Assembly (NCBI GenBank): GCA_002163155.1
Contig: MAAO01000006.1
Span: forward strand, 186,001-250,000
Reading direction: 5' to 3'
Length of the DNA stretch: 64,000 nucleotides
DNA from: Halobacteriovorax marinus
GTDB lineage: Bacteria > Bdellovibrionota > Bacteriovoracia > Bacteriovoracales > Bacteriovoracaceae
Under the pieces are notes generated by a model. The model did not search any database. It was given only the letters and a program-made list of their open reading frames with translations, and was not told where the DNA came from. Within the stretch, counting starts at the first letter, position 1, and every line of letters begins with the position of its first letter. The translations under genes were made by a program, and so were the position numbers. Positions 1 to 9,156 of this stretch are shown in pieces.

Positions 1-662
1 AAGTGTATTTTATCTTTTGTTTCGCTACTGTAGTGAATATGAGATTGCGCAGGAGTAGTAAGTTCGATTTTATAATTGTTTATGGAAACATCTTTAGATA
101 TTTTTGTGTAACTTAGAAATTGTCCCTTTTTAAGTATGTGATCTCTACCTTTAGATGTAAAAGAAACCTCTCCCTTAAGGATGGAGACGGTTGATTTACC
201 TTTTAATTTAGAGATTTGAATTGTGGAGTTATTTCCACTTAAATTAATCACTTTATCGCCAATTTTTAATTTCAAACTCTTTGAATCCTTTCCAAGATCC
301 GCGACGATAAAACCTTTTTCTACATTAATTGAATCTTCTTTATTAAATTGATCTAAAGAGATTAAAGTATTTGGACCAATTTTAATGGTTGATCCATTCC
401 TAAGTTTAATACTCGCTTCGGAATTTTTATGGGCGTATATTTGATCTTTATTACCTAAGTAGTCTCCAAAATTTGTATTTATCCAAAATAGAGTAGAGTT
501 GCTCTTGGTTTTTACCGTATTTGTTTTAAATACTACTTCTGCAATGGAATTTGACTGACCCAGTGATGAAATGAATTGATCTTCTATTAAAATATATAAA
601 CTTACAATGAAGCTTAAAAAAGTGAATGGTAAAAGAAAATAGTCAAGTTTTCTATAGTTCAT
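1..662 (-). CDS. FecR-domain membrane-anchored protein (partial, C-terminus beyond window)
   Basis: The reading frame is open from an ATG at 662 to the window edge (about 220 residues). The first 27 residues hold a hydrophobic anchor (FLLPFTFLSFIVSLYILI). A FecR-like beta domain follows, with the order W-x-N-T-N-F-G-D-Y-L, then D-Q-I-Y, then S-I-K-L-R-N-G-S-T-I-K-I-G-P-N-T-L-I-S-L. FecR domains are periplasmic sensing or scaffold modules, often found beside sigma factors, but no sigma-factor gene is visible here. The gene is divergent from the signalling operon that starts at 751, so the two share the 663-750 gap as a promoter region. The domain call is good; the role is unknown. Confidence 0.7.
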   Translation of the reverse strand, partial: MNYRKLDYFLLPFTFLSFIVSLYILIEDQFISSLGQSNSIAEVVFKTNTVKTKSNSTLFWINTNFGDYLGNKDQIYAHKNSEASIKLRNGSTIKIGPNTLISLDQFNKEDSINVEKGFIVADLGKDSKSLKLKIGDKVINLSGNNSTIQISKLKGKSTVSILKGEVSFTSKGRDHILKKGQFLSYTKISKDVSINNYKIELTTPAQSHIHYSSETKDKIH

Positions 663-750
663 ACTAAATCTATGGAGCTTTTGCCCGCCTTTAAATTATC
701 ATAACTTAGAGAGATAATTGTCTTATTAATAATAGTTGAGAGAGGCCAAT

Positions 751-3387
751 TTGAGTAGAAGGGTAGTTTTTCCGCTAAAACTAAAAATACTTGCCATTAT
801 GGCCGCCCTTTTGGGTGGCTCAATATCTATTTATGCTATTTTTGCATTAGATTTATTTAAAAAGGATAAGTCAGCTTATATTTACGGTAATAATAGATCT
901 ACAATAGAGTCCTTCCATCAACAGGTAGACCAATTAATTTCTGGGAACTTTGATAAATTACATGTTCTTAGTCTAATGCCTCAAGCAAAGATTAAAAAAC
1001 TACTTGAATCTTATAATAGCTTTTATCATTTAGATTATAAATCAAAGCTAGATAGAAAAGATCACTTCTATAACATCAATGCTATCGAAGATGAGAATTT
1101 ATCTTTGTCAGAATATAAGAATATTTCTAAAAATTATGAATCAAGATATCGACACAAAAATATTTCTATTCACTATGAGAATGAATTTTCATTCTTAAAA
1201 ATGAGTTATGTAAATGTAGATAATGGTGTTTCAGTAAGTGCTCATATTTCTCTAAATTTATTAAAGCAAATAGCTAGTCAGTTTCCACAATACAGTACCT
1301 ATATATTACAAATGGATGGGGAGCAATTTTGGAATTCTATTAAAACTGATAACGAAACATTTTTCAATGAAATAATAGAGAAGAAAGTTGAAAAGGCCGT
1401 CGTAGAGCTTGGAATACAAGAGCCATACATTGTAGCTTTTAAAATTGATCCAAAGAGAAAATTAATATTTGTCTCAAAAATTAAAAAAAGTGAAGCCTAC
1501 AAAGTAAATGATTACTTAGTTAATAAATCTAAGGTTTTTGGTATTGTCATTCTTTCATTGGCTGGATTTATTGCGCTACTTTTCTCAAGATCATTAACTT
1601 CTCCATTAGAATCTCTCTATAACCTGACCATTAAATTTTCAAAAGGCGAGTTTGGAGAGAAGGTCTTGATTAAATCAAGAGATGAAATAGGTTCACTTGG
1701 AGAGTCATTTAACTTTATGAGTGGAGAGATCGTTCGCTATATGAGTGAAATGGAAGAGAAGGCACGCCTTGAAAATGAAGTGAAAACTGCTAAGTATGTT
1801 CAGTCAAATTATTTCCCAGCAAAAGAGATCTCACTTGAAAGGTCTACTCTTTCTTCTTTTTATACTCCCGCGAGCGAGTGTGGAGGAGATTGGTGGGGAT
1901 ATATGGAATTTGATAATAAGCTTGTCCTTGTTATAGCTGATGCGACTGGGCACGGTGTTCCTGCTGCTTTGTTAACTGCGACTGCTCATTGTTGTATAGA
2001 GAATTTAAAACAAATGACGAGCACAAACAAAGACATTGTTAATTCTCCTGCAAGAATTTTAGAATTTATGAACAAGTCAATTCTTTGCTTAGATGGTAAG
2101 CTGTTGATGACGGCTTTCTGTTGTTTAATTGATTACGATTCAAATACATTAATCTATGCCAATGCGTCTCATAATCCTCCTTTTCATTATAGTAATCCAA
2201 ATGGAGAGGAAGCGACTAAATCACACTTTTCCCCACTTCTAGGTGTAGTGGGACCTCGGTTGGGTCATAAAACTGATGGGGAATATATTGATGAACGTAT
2301 CTCTATAAATGATCGTGAAAAAATAATACTTTTTACAGATGGTATCTTAGAATCTCAAAATAGTGATGAAAAAGAATATGGTCAAAGAAGATTTTTTAAA
2401 TCACTAATTAAAAATACACTTAAAGAAAATGCCGATTTTAAAAAATCTATCATCGATGATGCTTATGAGTTTTATGGAAAGACACCAATAAATGATGATA
2501 TTACTTTTGTTTCAGTTGAAATTATAAAAAAAACTAAAAAGATTTCTATAGATATTAATGATGATGAATTAAAAAGCGAAGTCACGAGTATGCATGACCT
2601 TCCATATTCTATCTCTACTGATGAGTGTCATTCTATTACTACCATTACAGACAGAATGGATAATACGGGAGAGAATTGTTTTCTAATCTCAAGCTTGAGT
2701 GATGAGGATAATATATTAAAAGTATTAAAAACATCGAGTCTAAATCATTTAATAGGTCGAAATGCTAAGAAAATGAAATTAGAAATAGTGAATAACTTAA
2801 AGCAAATGTTCGCTCCAAAAGGTCTCTCTAACTATATAAATTGCTCGAAGAATATAGCTCACTTAGTGTTATCAAAAAATGACTTTTCAAAAGTAAATTC
2901 AATCTTAGATAAATTTAATTATGATCATTGTTTTCAAAGTCCTGTAGATTATTTGAAAATCATTTCTAATGAGTTGCTAACAAATGCTATTTACCATTCC
3001 GGAAGCGGCGAAGATTTTATAAAGAGATCTCAAATGGATAGAAACATATCTCCTATATTGTCTGAGGAAGAGGCTATAGTGTTTACTGTAGGTAGCGATG
3101 AAAACTATATTGCAATTTCCGTTAAAGATTCTACAGGAAGATTAAAACGTAGTGATATTGTGAATAATCTTGTTAGAAGCTTTGAATCAAAGCAACATGA
3201 AAATAAAGAAGGTGGAGCCGGTCTTGGTCTCTACTTGGCTTATTCTTATTCAAATCAATTTATTGTTAACACGATTGATGGGAAATCAAGTGAAGTCATT
3301 TGCATAATAGATGTAAATAAAAGATTAAAAGCTTATAAAGAGAGGATTACCTCTTTTCATTATTTTGAACAAAAGGGCAATACATGA
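751..3387 (+). CDS. Membrane SpoIIE-type PP2C phosphatase with HAMP and C-terminal RsbW-like ATPase domain
   Basis: I prefer the TTG at 751 (878 aa) because GAGAGAGG lies just upstream; a TTG at 736 is also in frame. There is a transmembrane helix near residues 10-32, an extracytoplasmic region of about 230 residues, a second helix near 265-283 and a HAMP segment (SLTSPLESLYNL...DEIGSLGESF). The PP2C/SpoIIE domain (about 345-590) carries ECGGDWWG and IADATGHGVPAALL, with aspartates for metal binding. The last 150 residues look like a GHKL anti-sigma ATPase: N-box NELLTNAIYH, VKDSTGRL and GGAGLGLYLAY. The protein therefore seems to combine the phosphatase and kinase roles of a partner-switching system. 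It overlaps the STAS gene by 4 bp (ATGA). Targets are not identifiable here. Confidence 0.85.
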   Translation: MSRRVVFPLKLKILAIMAALLGGSISIYAIFALDLFKKDKSAYIYGNNRSTIESFHQQVDQLISGNFDKLHVLSLMPQAKIKKLLESYNSFYHLDYKSKLDRKDHFYNINAIEDENLSLSEYKNISKNYESRYRHKNISIHYENEFSFLKMSYVNVDNGVSVSAHISLNLLKQIASQFPQYSTYILQMDGEQFWNSIKTDNETFFNEIIEKKVEKAVVELGIQEPYIVAFKIDPKRKLIFVSKIKKSEAYKVNDYLVNKSKVFGIVILSLAGFIALLFSRSLTSPLESLYNLTIKFSKGEFGEKVLIKSRDEIGSLGESFNFMSGEIVRYMSEMEEKARLENEVKTAKYVQSNYFPAKEISLERSTLSSFYTPASECGGDWWGYMEFDNKLVLVIADATGHGVPAALLTATAHCCIENLKQMTSTNKDIVNSPARILEFMNKSILCLDGKLLMTAFCCLIDYDSNTLIYANASHNPPFHYSNPNGEEATKSHFSPLLGVVGPRLGHKTDGEYIDERISINDREKIILFTDGILESQNSDEKEYGQRRFFKSLIKNTLKENADFKKSIIDDAYEFYGKTPINDDITFVSVEIIKKTKKISIDINDDELKSEVTSMHDLPYSISTDECHSITTITDRMDNTGENCFLISSLSDEDNILKVLKTSSLNHLIGRNAKKMKLEIVNNLKQMFAPKGLSNYINCSKNIAHLVLSKNDFSKVNSILDKFNYDHCFQSPVDYLKIISNELLTNAIYHSGSGEDFIKRSQMDRNISPILSEEEAIVFTVGSDENYIAISVKDSTGRLKRSDIVNNLVRSFESKQHENKEGGAGLGLYLAYSYSNQFIVNTIDGKSSEVICIIDVNKRLKAYKERITSFHYFEQKGNT

Positions 3388-3851
3388 GTGATAAACTCAC
3401 TACTAAGTACGATATAGATGGAGATACAGCCATCGTTTATTTTAAAGGCATGATTGATGAGGATTCAGAATTTGAGACGATAAAGGGATTGTCTAATAAA
3501 ACTTATATTTTTGACTTTGATGAAGTTTCTTTAATCAATTCTTGTGGCATAAGGGAGTGGGTGAACTTTTTAGAAACTATCCCGAAAGATGTCTCATTAA
3601 CTTACAGAAATTGCAGGCAAATTATAATAGAACAAATCAATATGGTTCATGGTTTTATTAGAACAGGAGCTTGTGTTGAATCATTCTATGCTCCTTACTA
3701 TTGTGAGAGCTGTGACGAAGAGTTTAAGGTTCATTTAAAATCAGTTGATGTCAAAGATTCAAAAGCTCCTGTCGTAACTTGTTCCAAGTGTCAGAAATCG
3801 GAATTAGAATTTGATGCAATAGAGCAGCAGTATTTTCAATTTATAAAGTAG
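3384..3851 (+). CDS. STAS-like anti-sigma antagonist with C-terminal zinc ribbon
   Basis: 155 aa, translationally coupled to the phosphatase gene by an ATGA overlap. Residues 1-90 fit a STAS fold. The segment SLINSCGIREW matches the usual DSSG phosphorylation loop with D replaced by N and the second S by C; Ser53 would be the phospho-acceptor. Cys107, Cys110, Cys133 and Cys136 form two CxxC pairs typical of a zinc ribbon, an unusual appendage. Context suggests it is the substrate of the upstream phosphatase/kinase. The STAS call is by motif and neighbourhood; sequence similarity is modest. Confidence 0.65.
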   Translation: MSDKLTTKYDIDGDTAIVYFKGMIDEDSEFETIKGLSNKTYIFDFDEVSLINSCGIREWVNFLETIPKDVSLTYRNCRQIIIEQINMVHGFIRTGACVESFYAPYYCESCDEEFKVHLKSVDVKDSKAPVVTCSKCQKSELEFDAIEQQYFQFIK

Positions 3852-3861
3852 AGAGCTATAT

Positions 3862-5412
3862 ATGAGTAATCATTTAGAATTATTAAACCAGTTATTTGAG
3901 CCAATTGTTCTTGTAGACAAGGATCAGAGAATTGTTCACTATAATCATAATTTTACTACCTTTTCTAAGTTATCTCCTCGAAAGTTAAAAAAAATAGAAA
4001 AGTTTTCAGATGTTTTTATAAGCGTAGATAAGAAAATTGATTTAGTTAAAATATTTTCTGAAGCGACTTCTGAGAATAAGACAGTCCTAAGTATGGAAGG
4101 TGAAGTTCAGTTTTCAGACTCTTTGGAATCTTATGTTGTAGTGGTGAAAATAATTCCTGTTAAAAGTAATGAGGACTTTCAATATTTAATTTGCTTAAAT
4201 GATTTATCAATTGAAAAAAATATTTTTGATAAATATAAAGTACAAGTTTCCGAATTAAAAAATTCCTACAAACAGCTTGTTCATGCTGATAAATTAAAAA
4301 GTATTGGAGAGCTGACTGCCGGGATTTCTCATGAGATCAGTAACCCTCTTACCATTGCATCTGGCAGTACAGAACTCTTAGAGATCTTTCTAGAAAGTGG
4401 CGATGTTGCAGGTAATATAGATGAAATTCGTGAAGCTATAGAAAATATTCAATCCTCACTTCTTCGCATTAATAAAATAACTTTAAATATGAAGAAGTTT
4501 GTCTATAAAGATGATGAAAAGAAAGAATATGTAAATCTTAATAGCGTACTTAATTCTTCTTTGGAGCTTGTTGGTCCTTCTTTTGCTCAACAGGCCGTTG
4601 AACTAAAGTTTGAGAGCAGTAAGGAAGATGTTATTGCGTATGCTAATGAGTTAAGAATTGAGCAAGTGTTAGTCAATCTATTAAAGAATGCACTTGATGC
4701 TGTCGTTTTAGCTAATCCTGAAAAAAGGAGAGTAACCCTCTCATTAGATACATCCAATGATGGAGAAGCTATTTTTATTAAGGTTCTAGATAATGGATCA
4801 GGGGTTGAAGGGTCTATAACAGATCAAATATTTAATCCATTTTTCACCACAAAGGAAGTAGGTAGTGGAACAGGAATGGGCCTCTCTCTATCTTCACAAA
4901 TCATAGAGTCTCATCAAGGAACCATAATTCATCAGGACAATATTGGTGCTGGAAGTATCTTTACTATTGAGCTGCCTGGTGTAGAGCTAAGTAGCTATTT
5001 GGAGAATGAATCTACAATATCAAACTTAGATGCTATTTCTGAATTGAAAATATTAGTTATAGACAATGAAATAAGTGTGTTGAATTTATTTAGCTCCCTT
5101 TTTCAGGATGAATCTATTTCAATCATAGGATCTACTAGGCCTTTGGAGGCTTTAAATATTTTAGATAAGCTAGATGTTGATGTCGTTATTGCTGATTATA
5201 ATATGCCGGAAATGAATGGTTCTGAGCTAGCAAAAATAATTAGAGATAAAGGGAATGATGTTCCAATAGTATATTTAACATCTGAAGACTTTAAACAGAA
5301 ATTTCTTGATGATAAAAAGAAACTTAATATTTCCAGCGTAATTATTAAACCTTTTACTAAACAATCAATTCTAGATTCATTAAATCTATCCATAGGGGAT
5401 AGTAATGAATAA
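3862..5412 (+). CDS. Soluble hybrid histidine kinase (PAS-HisKA-HATPase-REC)
   Basis: 516 aa with no transmembrane segment, so it should be cytoplasmic. A PAS-like domain covers about 5-120. The HisKA box is GELTAGISHEISNPLT with phospho-acceptor His157. The ATPase domain has N-box VNLLKNALDA (271-280), DNGSG (310-314) and GSGTGMGLSLS (335-344). A receiver domain fills 395-510 with Asp445 in VVIADYNMPEMNG and Lys497 in IIKPF. It starts 10 bp after the STAS gene and overlaps the following receiver gene by 8 bp, so the phosphoryl group probably passes to its own receiver or to that separate one. Confidence 0.9.
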   Translation: MSNHLELLNQLFEPIVLVDKDQRIVHYNHNFTTFSKLSPRKLKKIEKFSDVFISVDKKIDLVKIFSEATSENKTVLSMEGEVQFSDSLESYVVVVKIIPVKSNEDFQYLICLNDLSIEKNIFDKYKVQVSELKNSYKQLVHADKLKSIGELTAGISHEISNPLTIASGSTELLEIFLESGDVAGNIDEIREAIENIQSSLLRINKITLNMKKFVYKDDEKKEYVNLNSVLNSSLELVGPSFAQQAVELKFESSKEDVIAYANELRIEQVLVNLLKNALDAVVLANPEKRRVTLSLDTSNDGEAIFIKVLDNGSGVEGSITDQIFNPFFTTKEVGSGTGMGLSLSSQIIESHQGTIIHQDNIGAGSIFTIELPGVELSSYLENESTISNLDAISELKILVIDNEISVLNLFSSLFQDESISIIGSTRPLEALNILDKLDVDVVIADYNMPEMNGSELAKIIRDKGNDVPIVYLTSEDFKQKFLDDKKKLNISSVIIKPFTKQSILDSLNLSIGDSNE

Positions 5413-5794
5413 ATATAGCGTCCTAGTTGTTGATGATGAAGAAAAAATCTGTAAGATTGTTCGGATTTTTTTAAATCTATCTCCAAAAATTGGTAATGTT
5501 GTAATAGCTAAAGATGCTATTGAGGCCATGTTAAAATTGAATAATCAAGAATTTGATTTAATCATTGTCGACAAATCTATGCCTAATAAAACTGGTTTGG
5601 AATTTATAGAGAATTTACGTAAATCTCTAAAACATAGTAGTACCAAAGTACTACTTATTTCGGGTTGTCTTACCAAAGATGATACACTCATTGCCATGAA
5701 GCTTGGCGTCAAAGACATACTAGTGAAGCCCTTTAATAGACAAAGATTAATGGAAAAAGTTAGTCTCTTGATTAATTTATCTTCTAATAGTTAG
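5405..5794 (+). CDS. Single-domain response regulator
   Basis: 129 aa receiver with no output domain. The acidic pocket is VVDDEE near residue 10, the phospho-acceptor is Asp56 in LIIVDKSMPNKTG, and the conserved lysine is in ILVKPF. Its start overlaps the hybrid kinase gene by 8 bp, so the pair is co-translated. With no DNA-binding part it must act through protein contact or as a phosphorelay intermediate. Confidence 0.88.
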   Translation: MNKYSVLVVDDEEKICKIVRIFLNLSPKIGNVVIAKDAIEAMLKLNNQEFDLIIVDKSMPNKTGLEFIENLRKSLKHSSTKVLLISGCLTKDDTLIAMKLGVKDILVKPFNRQRLMEKVSLLINLSSNS

Positions 5795-5823
5795 TAAAAC
5801 TCAATTACATAATAGGATATTAA

Positions 5824-6441
5824 ATGACTAAACAAGTTTTAAGCCATCGAGATTTAAAAAAGGCTGAAACTAGATCGCATCTTGTATTGATGGCACATGA
5901 ATTATTTATGAAGCATGGAGTCTCAGAGATTGGAATGAGAAAACTTGCTCAAGTGTCAGGGCTTGGACTAGGAACTTACTATAATTATTTTAAAACGAAA
6001 GATGAAATAGTATTTGCCATAAGTGGTGAATTATTCTCAAAAGCGTTTAAAAAGAAGTTAAAACCAAAAGAGGGAAGTTCGGTCGACGAGAATTTAACGG
6101 CCATTGTATTAGGAATATTAAAATCTCTGAATAAAGATTCTGAAATAATTCTACAGCTAGTACAAATTATTTCAAATCCAAATCACTACTTAGATAAAAG
6201 CTCTGAAGGTCGGAAATTTACGGAAAAATTTGTTGAGAGTTACTCCTCAATGATTCTAGATATATTACCAAGAGAGTCAGTAAGGTCTGACTCTTCCCAA
6301 GTTGACTTCGGAAGGTTATGTTGGCATCAATTGATGATTTTTATCTATATGTGGTTTATGGATAGCTCAAAAGGGCATAAGTCTACAAAAGTATTTATTG
6401 AAAATACTCATAAAGTCCTATGTTACGGAATAGTTAAATAG
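5824..6441 (+). CDS. TetR-family transcriptional regulator
   Basis: 205 aa. The N-terminal helix-turn-helix is typical of TetR (ETRSHLVLMAHELFMKHG, then GMRKLAQVSGLGLGTYYNYF). The C-terminal part is alpha-helical and of unknown ligand specificity. It starts 30 bp after the receiver gene on the same strand and probably ends the signalling operon. No palindrome that would mark an operator is obvious in the short gap upstream. Confidence 0.85.
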   Translation: MTKQVLSHRDLKKAETRSHLVLMAHELFMKHGVSEIGMRKLAQVSGLGLGTYYNYFKTKDEIVFAISGELFSKAFKKKLKPKEGSSVDENLTAIVLGILKSLNKDSEIILQLVQIISNPNHYLDKSSEGRKFTEKFVESYSSMILDILPRESVRSDSSQVDFGRLCWHQLMIFIYMWFMDSSKGHKSTKVFIENTHKVLCYGIVK

Positions 6442-6454
6442 TTAGACTCTTTTT

Positions 6455-6865
6455 CTACGAAGCTTTCTTTCTTACCTCGGCTACTTTGTCTTGAATGATC
6501 TCTCCGATAACTTTAAAATCGATAGGTTTTGTGAAAAAATTTTTTGCTCCGGCATCCTTTGCTTCATCCATATATTGTCTAGAGCCATAAGCTGAGGCGA
6601 TATAAATTTCTATGTCCGGATAACGTTCAGAAACAACTTTGCAAAGAGATATTCCATCCATTTCGGGCATATTGATATCAGTAAATAAAATTATGATCTT
6701 TATCTCATCGTGTTTTAATTCTAGAAAGTCTAATAACTCTATACCATTTAAAAAATCATTTACAAAAATGTCACCAGTTCGGATCATTTTTTTGAAAGTC
6801 ATTTTAAATAGTAGATGAAAATCTTTTTCATCATCTACAACAGCAATATTTATTGGTAATGTCAT
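6455..6865 (-). CDS. Single-domain response regulator
   Basis: 136 aa receiver: VVDDEKD acidic pocket, phospho-acceptor Asp63 in FTDINMPEMDG and Lys in FFTKPID. No effector domain. The start ATG is preceded by AGGAGG, a strong ribosome site, and overlaps the kinase stop by 4 bp. It is the likely partner of the kinase at 6862-8439. Confidence 0.9.
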   Translation of the reverse strand: MTLPINIAVVDDEKDFHLLFKMTFKKMIRTGDIFVNDFLNGIELLDFLELKHDEIKIIILFTDINMPEMDGISLCKVVSERYPDIEIYIASAYGSRQYMDEAKDAGAKNFFTKPIDFKVIGEIIQDKVAEVRKKAS

Positions 6866-8439
6866 ACGTCCTCCTGAGATAGCTTGTTTGATATAGTAAT
6901 TGAGACTTCAGTGAAATCATTTACAATTGAATTTACAATTAATTCTCCATTATGAGCTATTGCTACATCGTTCACCATCGACATACCAAGCCCTGTTCCT
7001 GAACCTGTAGGTTTCGTCGTAAAGAATGGTTCTAGTACTTTTTCCTTTAGCTTTTGATCAATTCCGATTCCATTATCTTTTATTTTTATTACAGTGAAGG
7101 ATTCGTTCTTGGTAAGGCTAACCTCCAAAATAGCAGAAAATTTTGTTCCTTTTTCAATTTGTTTTCTTTCTTGCATGGCATAGAAAGAATTGTCGATGAT
7201 ATTTATGAGAGATCTTTCTAAATCATCTGGGTAGCAATTGATGACAATATTTTCTTGATAGTTTTTTATAATTTCGACATCAATGGGGTTCTTTTTAGCT
7301 CTCATTGCATGAAAGCAGAGATTAACAGATTGATCAATTAGAGACTCTATTAGTTTCTGTGAAATCTTAGATTTATCAGATCTTGATTGAGAAAGCATAC
7401 TTTTGATAATATTGTCAGCCCTTTTACAATTGTCCATAATGATTCTACTCGACATCTTTACATCATTAATGTCGTCGATGAAGAACTCTAAATCATTATC
7501 AGTATAATCACGCTCTTTTAGTTTTAAGTTAAAGCTTTCAACATCTTGTGTGAAGTTTGAAACGATAAGTGCAGAATTTTGAATTAAATTTAAAGGATTT
7601 TTTATTTCATGGGCAATTCCAGCTGCTAAGCTCCCTAGAGAGGCTAGTTTTTCTTGAGAAACTAGTTTAGCCTGGAATCTTTTCATATCTTTTAAGGTGC
7701 TTGATAGCTTCTCTGTCTTGTTTTCAACCAGTTCTTCGAGGTTCAGATTCATTTCTTCGAGTTCTCGTTTAGAGTCTAAAAGGTCTCTAATTAGTTCAGT
7801 AAACGAGTCGGAAAGCTCTTTCGTCTCTAAAATTCTATGTTCTTGTGGGATTTTTACAGACAGGTCATGTGACTTTAATATTTCTTTTATTTGCTCATTC
7901 AGTCCATTTATAGGGACAACAACTTCTTCGCTAAGTTTTCTTCCTGCGAACATAAAGAAAATTGAAATACAAATTAGTGTAGAGAAGGAGAAAAGTAATT
8001 CATTTTTGATTGTGGCACTTAGCTCACTACTAGATCTTTTAATTACGACCTTTCCGAAATTCTTTCCCGAGGAGTCAATTGAAGTTTGAGTTATGATATA
8101 TGAGTACTCTAGTTTTACCTTTGTAGACTCTTTAAGTTTATCAAGTATTGGTTTACCTTTACTGGCAAAAAGTTTTCCAGAGGAATCCCATACTTCTATA
8201 CTTATGTAGTCATTTTTAAAATCAAAAGTATTTGTTAGTGAATTAAAATCTTCAACAGATTCAAATAGCAAGGTTGCTTGTAAGTTATTTGCAATTATTT
8301 TTGAAGTTTCAAAATGTTGTTTTTCAAAGTAAGTGATGAGCTTATTTATTTTTAATCCCTCTATAACAAATCCAATAAGTGCGATCGTTGAAATAATCAC
8401 AACCAACCAGAAATTTATGATTTCCTTTAACTCTTTCAA
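6862..8439 (-). CDS. Membrane sensor histidine kinase with CHASE8-like periplasmic domain
   Basis: 525 aa, starting at a TTG preceded by GAGGTG. TM helices lie near 9-30 and 148-166. The extracytoplasmic part between them (about 45-145) contains NNLQATLLFES..D, then ISIEVWDSSGKLFASKG, the pattern of CHASE8 domains as in the diguanylate cyclase YfiN/TpbB. A linker and coiled coil (to about 260) lead to the HisKA box LASLGSLAAGIAHEIKNPL with His277, then an ATPase domain with DNSFYAM, KDNGIGI and GSGTGLGMSMV. It is abutted upstream by a YfiR-like gene and downstream by a receiver, which suggests control by YfiR in the periplasm. The kinase call is firm; the CHASE8 assignment is by eye. Confidence 0.88.
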   Translation of the reverse strand: MKELKEIINFWLVVIISTIALIGFVIEGLKINKLITYFEKQHFETSKIIANNLQATLLFESVEDFNSLTNTFDFKNDYISIEVWDSSGKLFASKGKPILDKLKESTKVKLEYSYIITQTSIDSSGKNFGKVVIKRSSSELSATIKNELLFSFSTLICISIFFMFAGRKLSEEVVVPINGLNEQIKEILKSHDLSVKIPQEHRILETKELSDSFTELIRDLLDSKRELEEMNLNLEELVENKTEKLSSTLKDMKRFQAKLVSQEKLASLGSLAAGIAHEIKNPLNLIQNSALIVSNFTQDVESFNLKLKERDYTDNDLEFFIDDINDVKMSSRIIMDNCKRADNIIKSMLSQSRSDKSKISQKLIESLIDQSVNLCFHAMRAKKNPIDVEIIKNYQENIVINCYPDDLERSLINIIDNSFYAMQERKQIEKGTKFSAILEVSLTKNESFTVIKIKDNGIGIDQKLKEKVLEPFFTTKPTGSGTGLGMSMVNDVAIAHNGELIVNSIVNDFTEVSITISNKLSQEDV

Positions 8440-8922
8440 TTAAAACACCTCATCAGCTAAGCGTAGAACTTTTGAACTTAATTGGATTTTAAAAGTTTCC
8501 ATCAGAGTTTTATTTGCATCAAACTTTATTTTGTTTCCTTTTGTCTTTAGAATGATCATTGCCAAAGGTTTATTGATTCCCTTCTTAGATACTATGAGTA
8601 CTTTTTGATTCAATAAATATTTCTTAATGTCTGTAATATCTTTCAAATCTAAATTGTTCCCAAGATAAAGTAGGGAGCACTTTTTATAACTCTCTTTGAC
8701 TTGTAATATATTCAACTTGCCGTTACTAAAGTTTGATCCATCTAATTTTTTATGCAATATCTCATAAATGTCCGAATTGTTTTTAATGCAAATTGAATAG
8801 GAGTTACTTTCTTGTTTAATTGGTAGAAAAAACATTAGACGATATATAAAGGCAGCTTCAATAGTAGTAATTGAAGAAGCACAAATATTTACAGAAAATA
8901 AAAGAATTATGAAATAGCGCAC
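8440..8922 (-). CDS. YfiR-like (DUF4154) periplasmic regulator
   Basis: 160 aa with a GTG start and a short Sec signal (FIILLFSVNICASS). The order of conserved features fits YfiR/DUF4154: an early A-A-F-I-Y-R-L-M-F-F-L-P segment, a C-S-L-L-Y-L-G strand near the middle, a KVLIVSKKG strand, then KIKFDANK and SSKVLRLA at the C-terminus. In Pseudomonas, YfiR binds the periplasmic part of YfiN and inhibits it. Here the next gene is a histidine kinase with a CHASE8-like sensor, so by inference YfiR controls kinase activity. The stop codon abuts the kinase TTG start. Confidence 0.7.
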   Translation of the reverse strand: MRYFIILLFSVNICASSITTIEAAFIYRLMFFLPIKQESNSYSICIKNNSDIYEILHKKLDGSNFSNGKLNILQVKESYKKCSLLYLGNNLDLKDITDIKKYLLNQKVLIVSKKGINKPLAMIILKTKGNKIKFDANKTLMETFKIQLSSKVLRLADEVF

Positions 8923-9156
8923 TATCCCTGCCGTTAAAATTATTCACATACAAAGTGGTTGAGTTTTCTCACTATATATAAATTATACTGGCCATGTTCC
9001 ATACTCTATAATGGTTTTAATTTCCTTGGCATTTAGCTATTAGACGAAGACATTTTGTTACTTAGATTTCAAGGACTTGCTATCTTAATTGAAATGTAAA
9101 CTATAGCTTTTTTAGATTTAACCATAATTTTAATAGGTAATTTCTTCTAGATTAAT

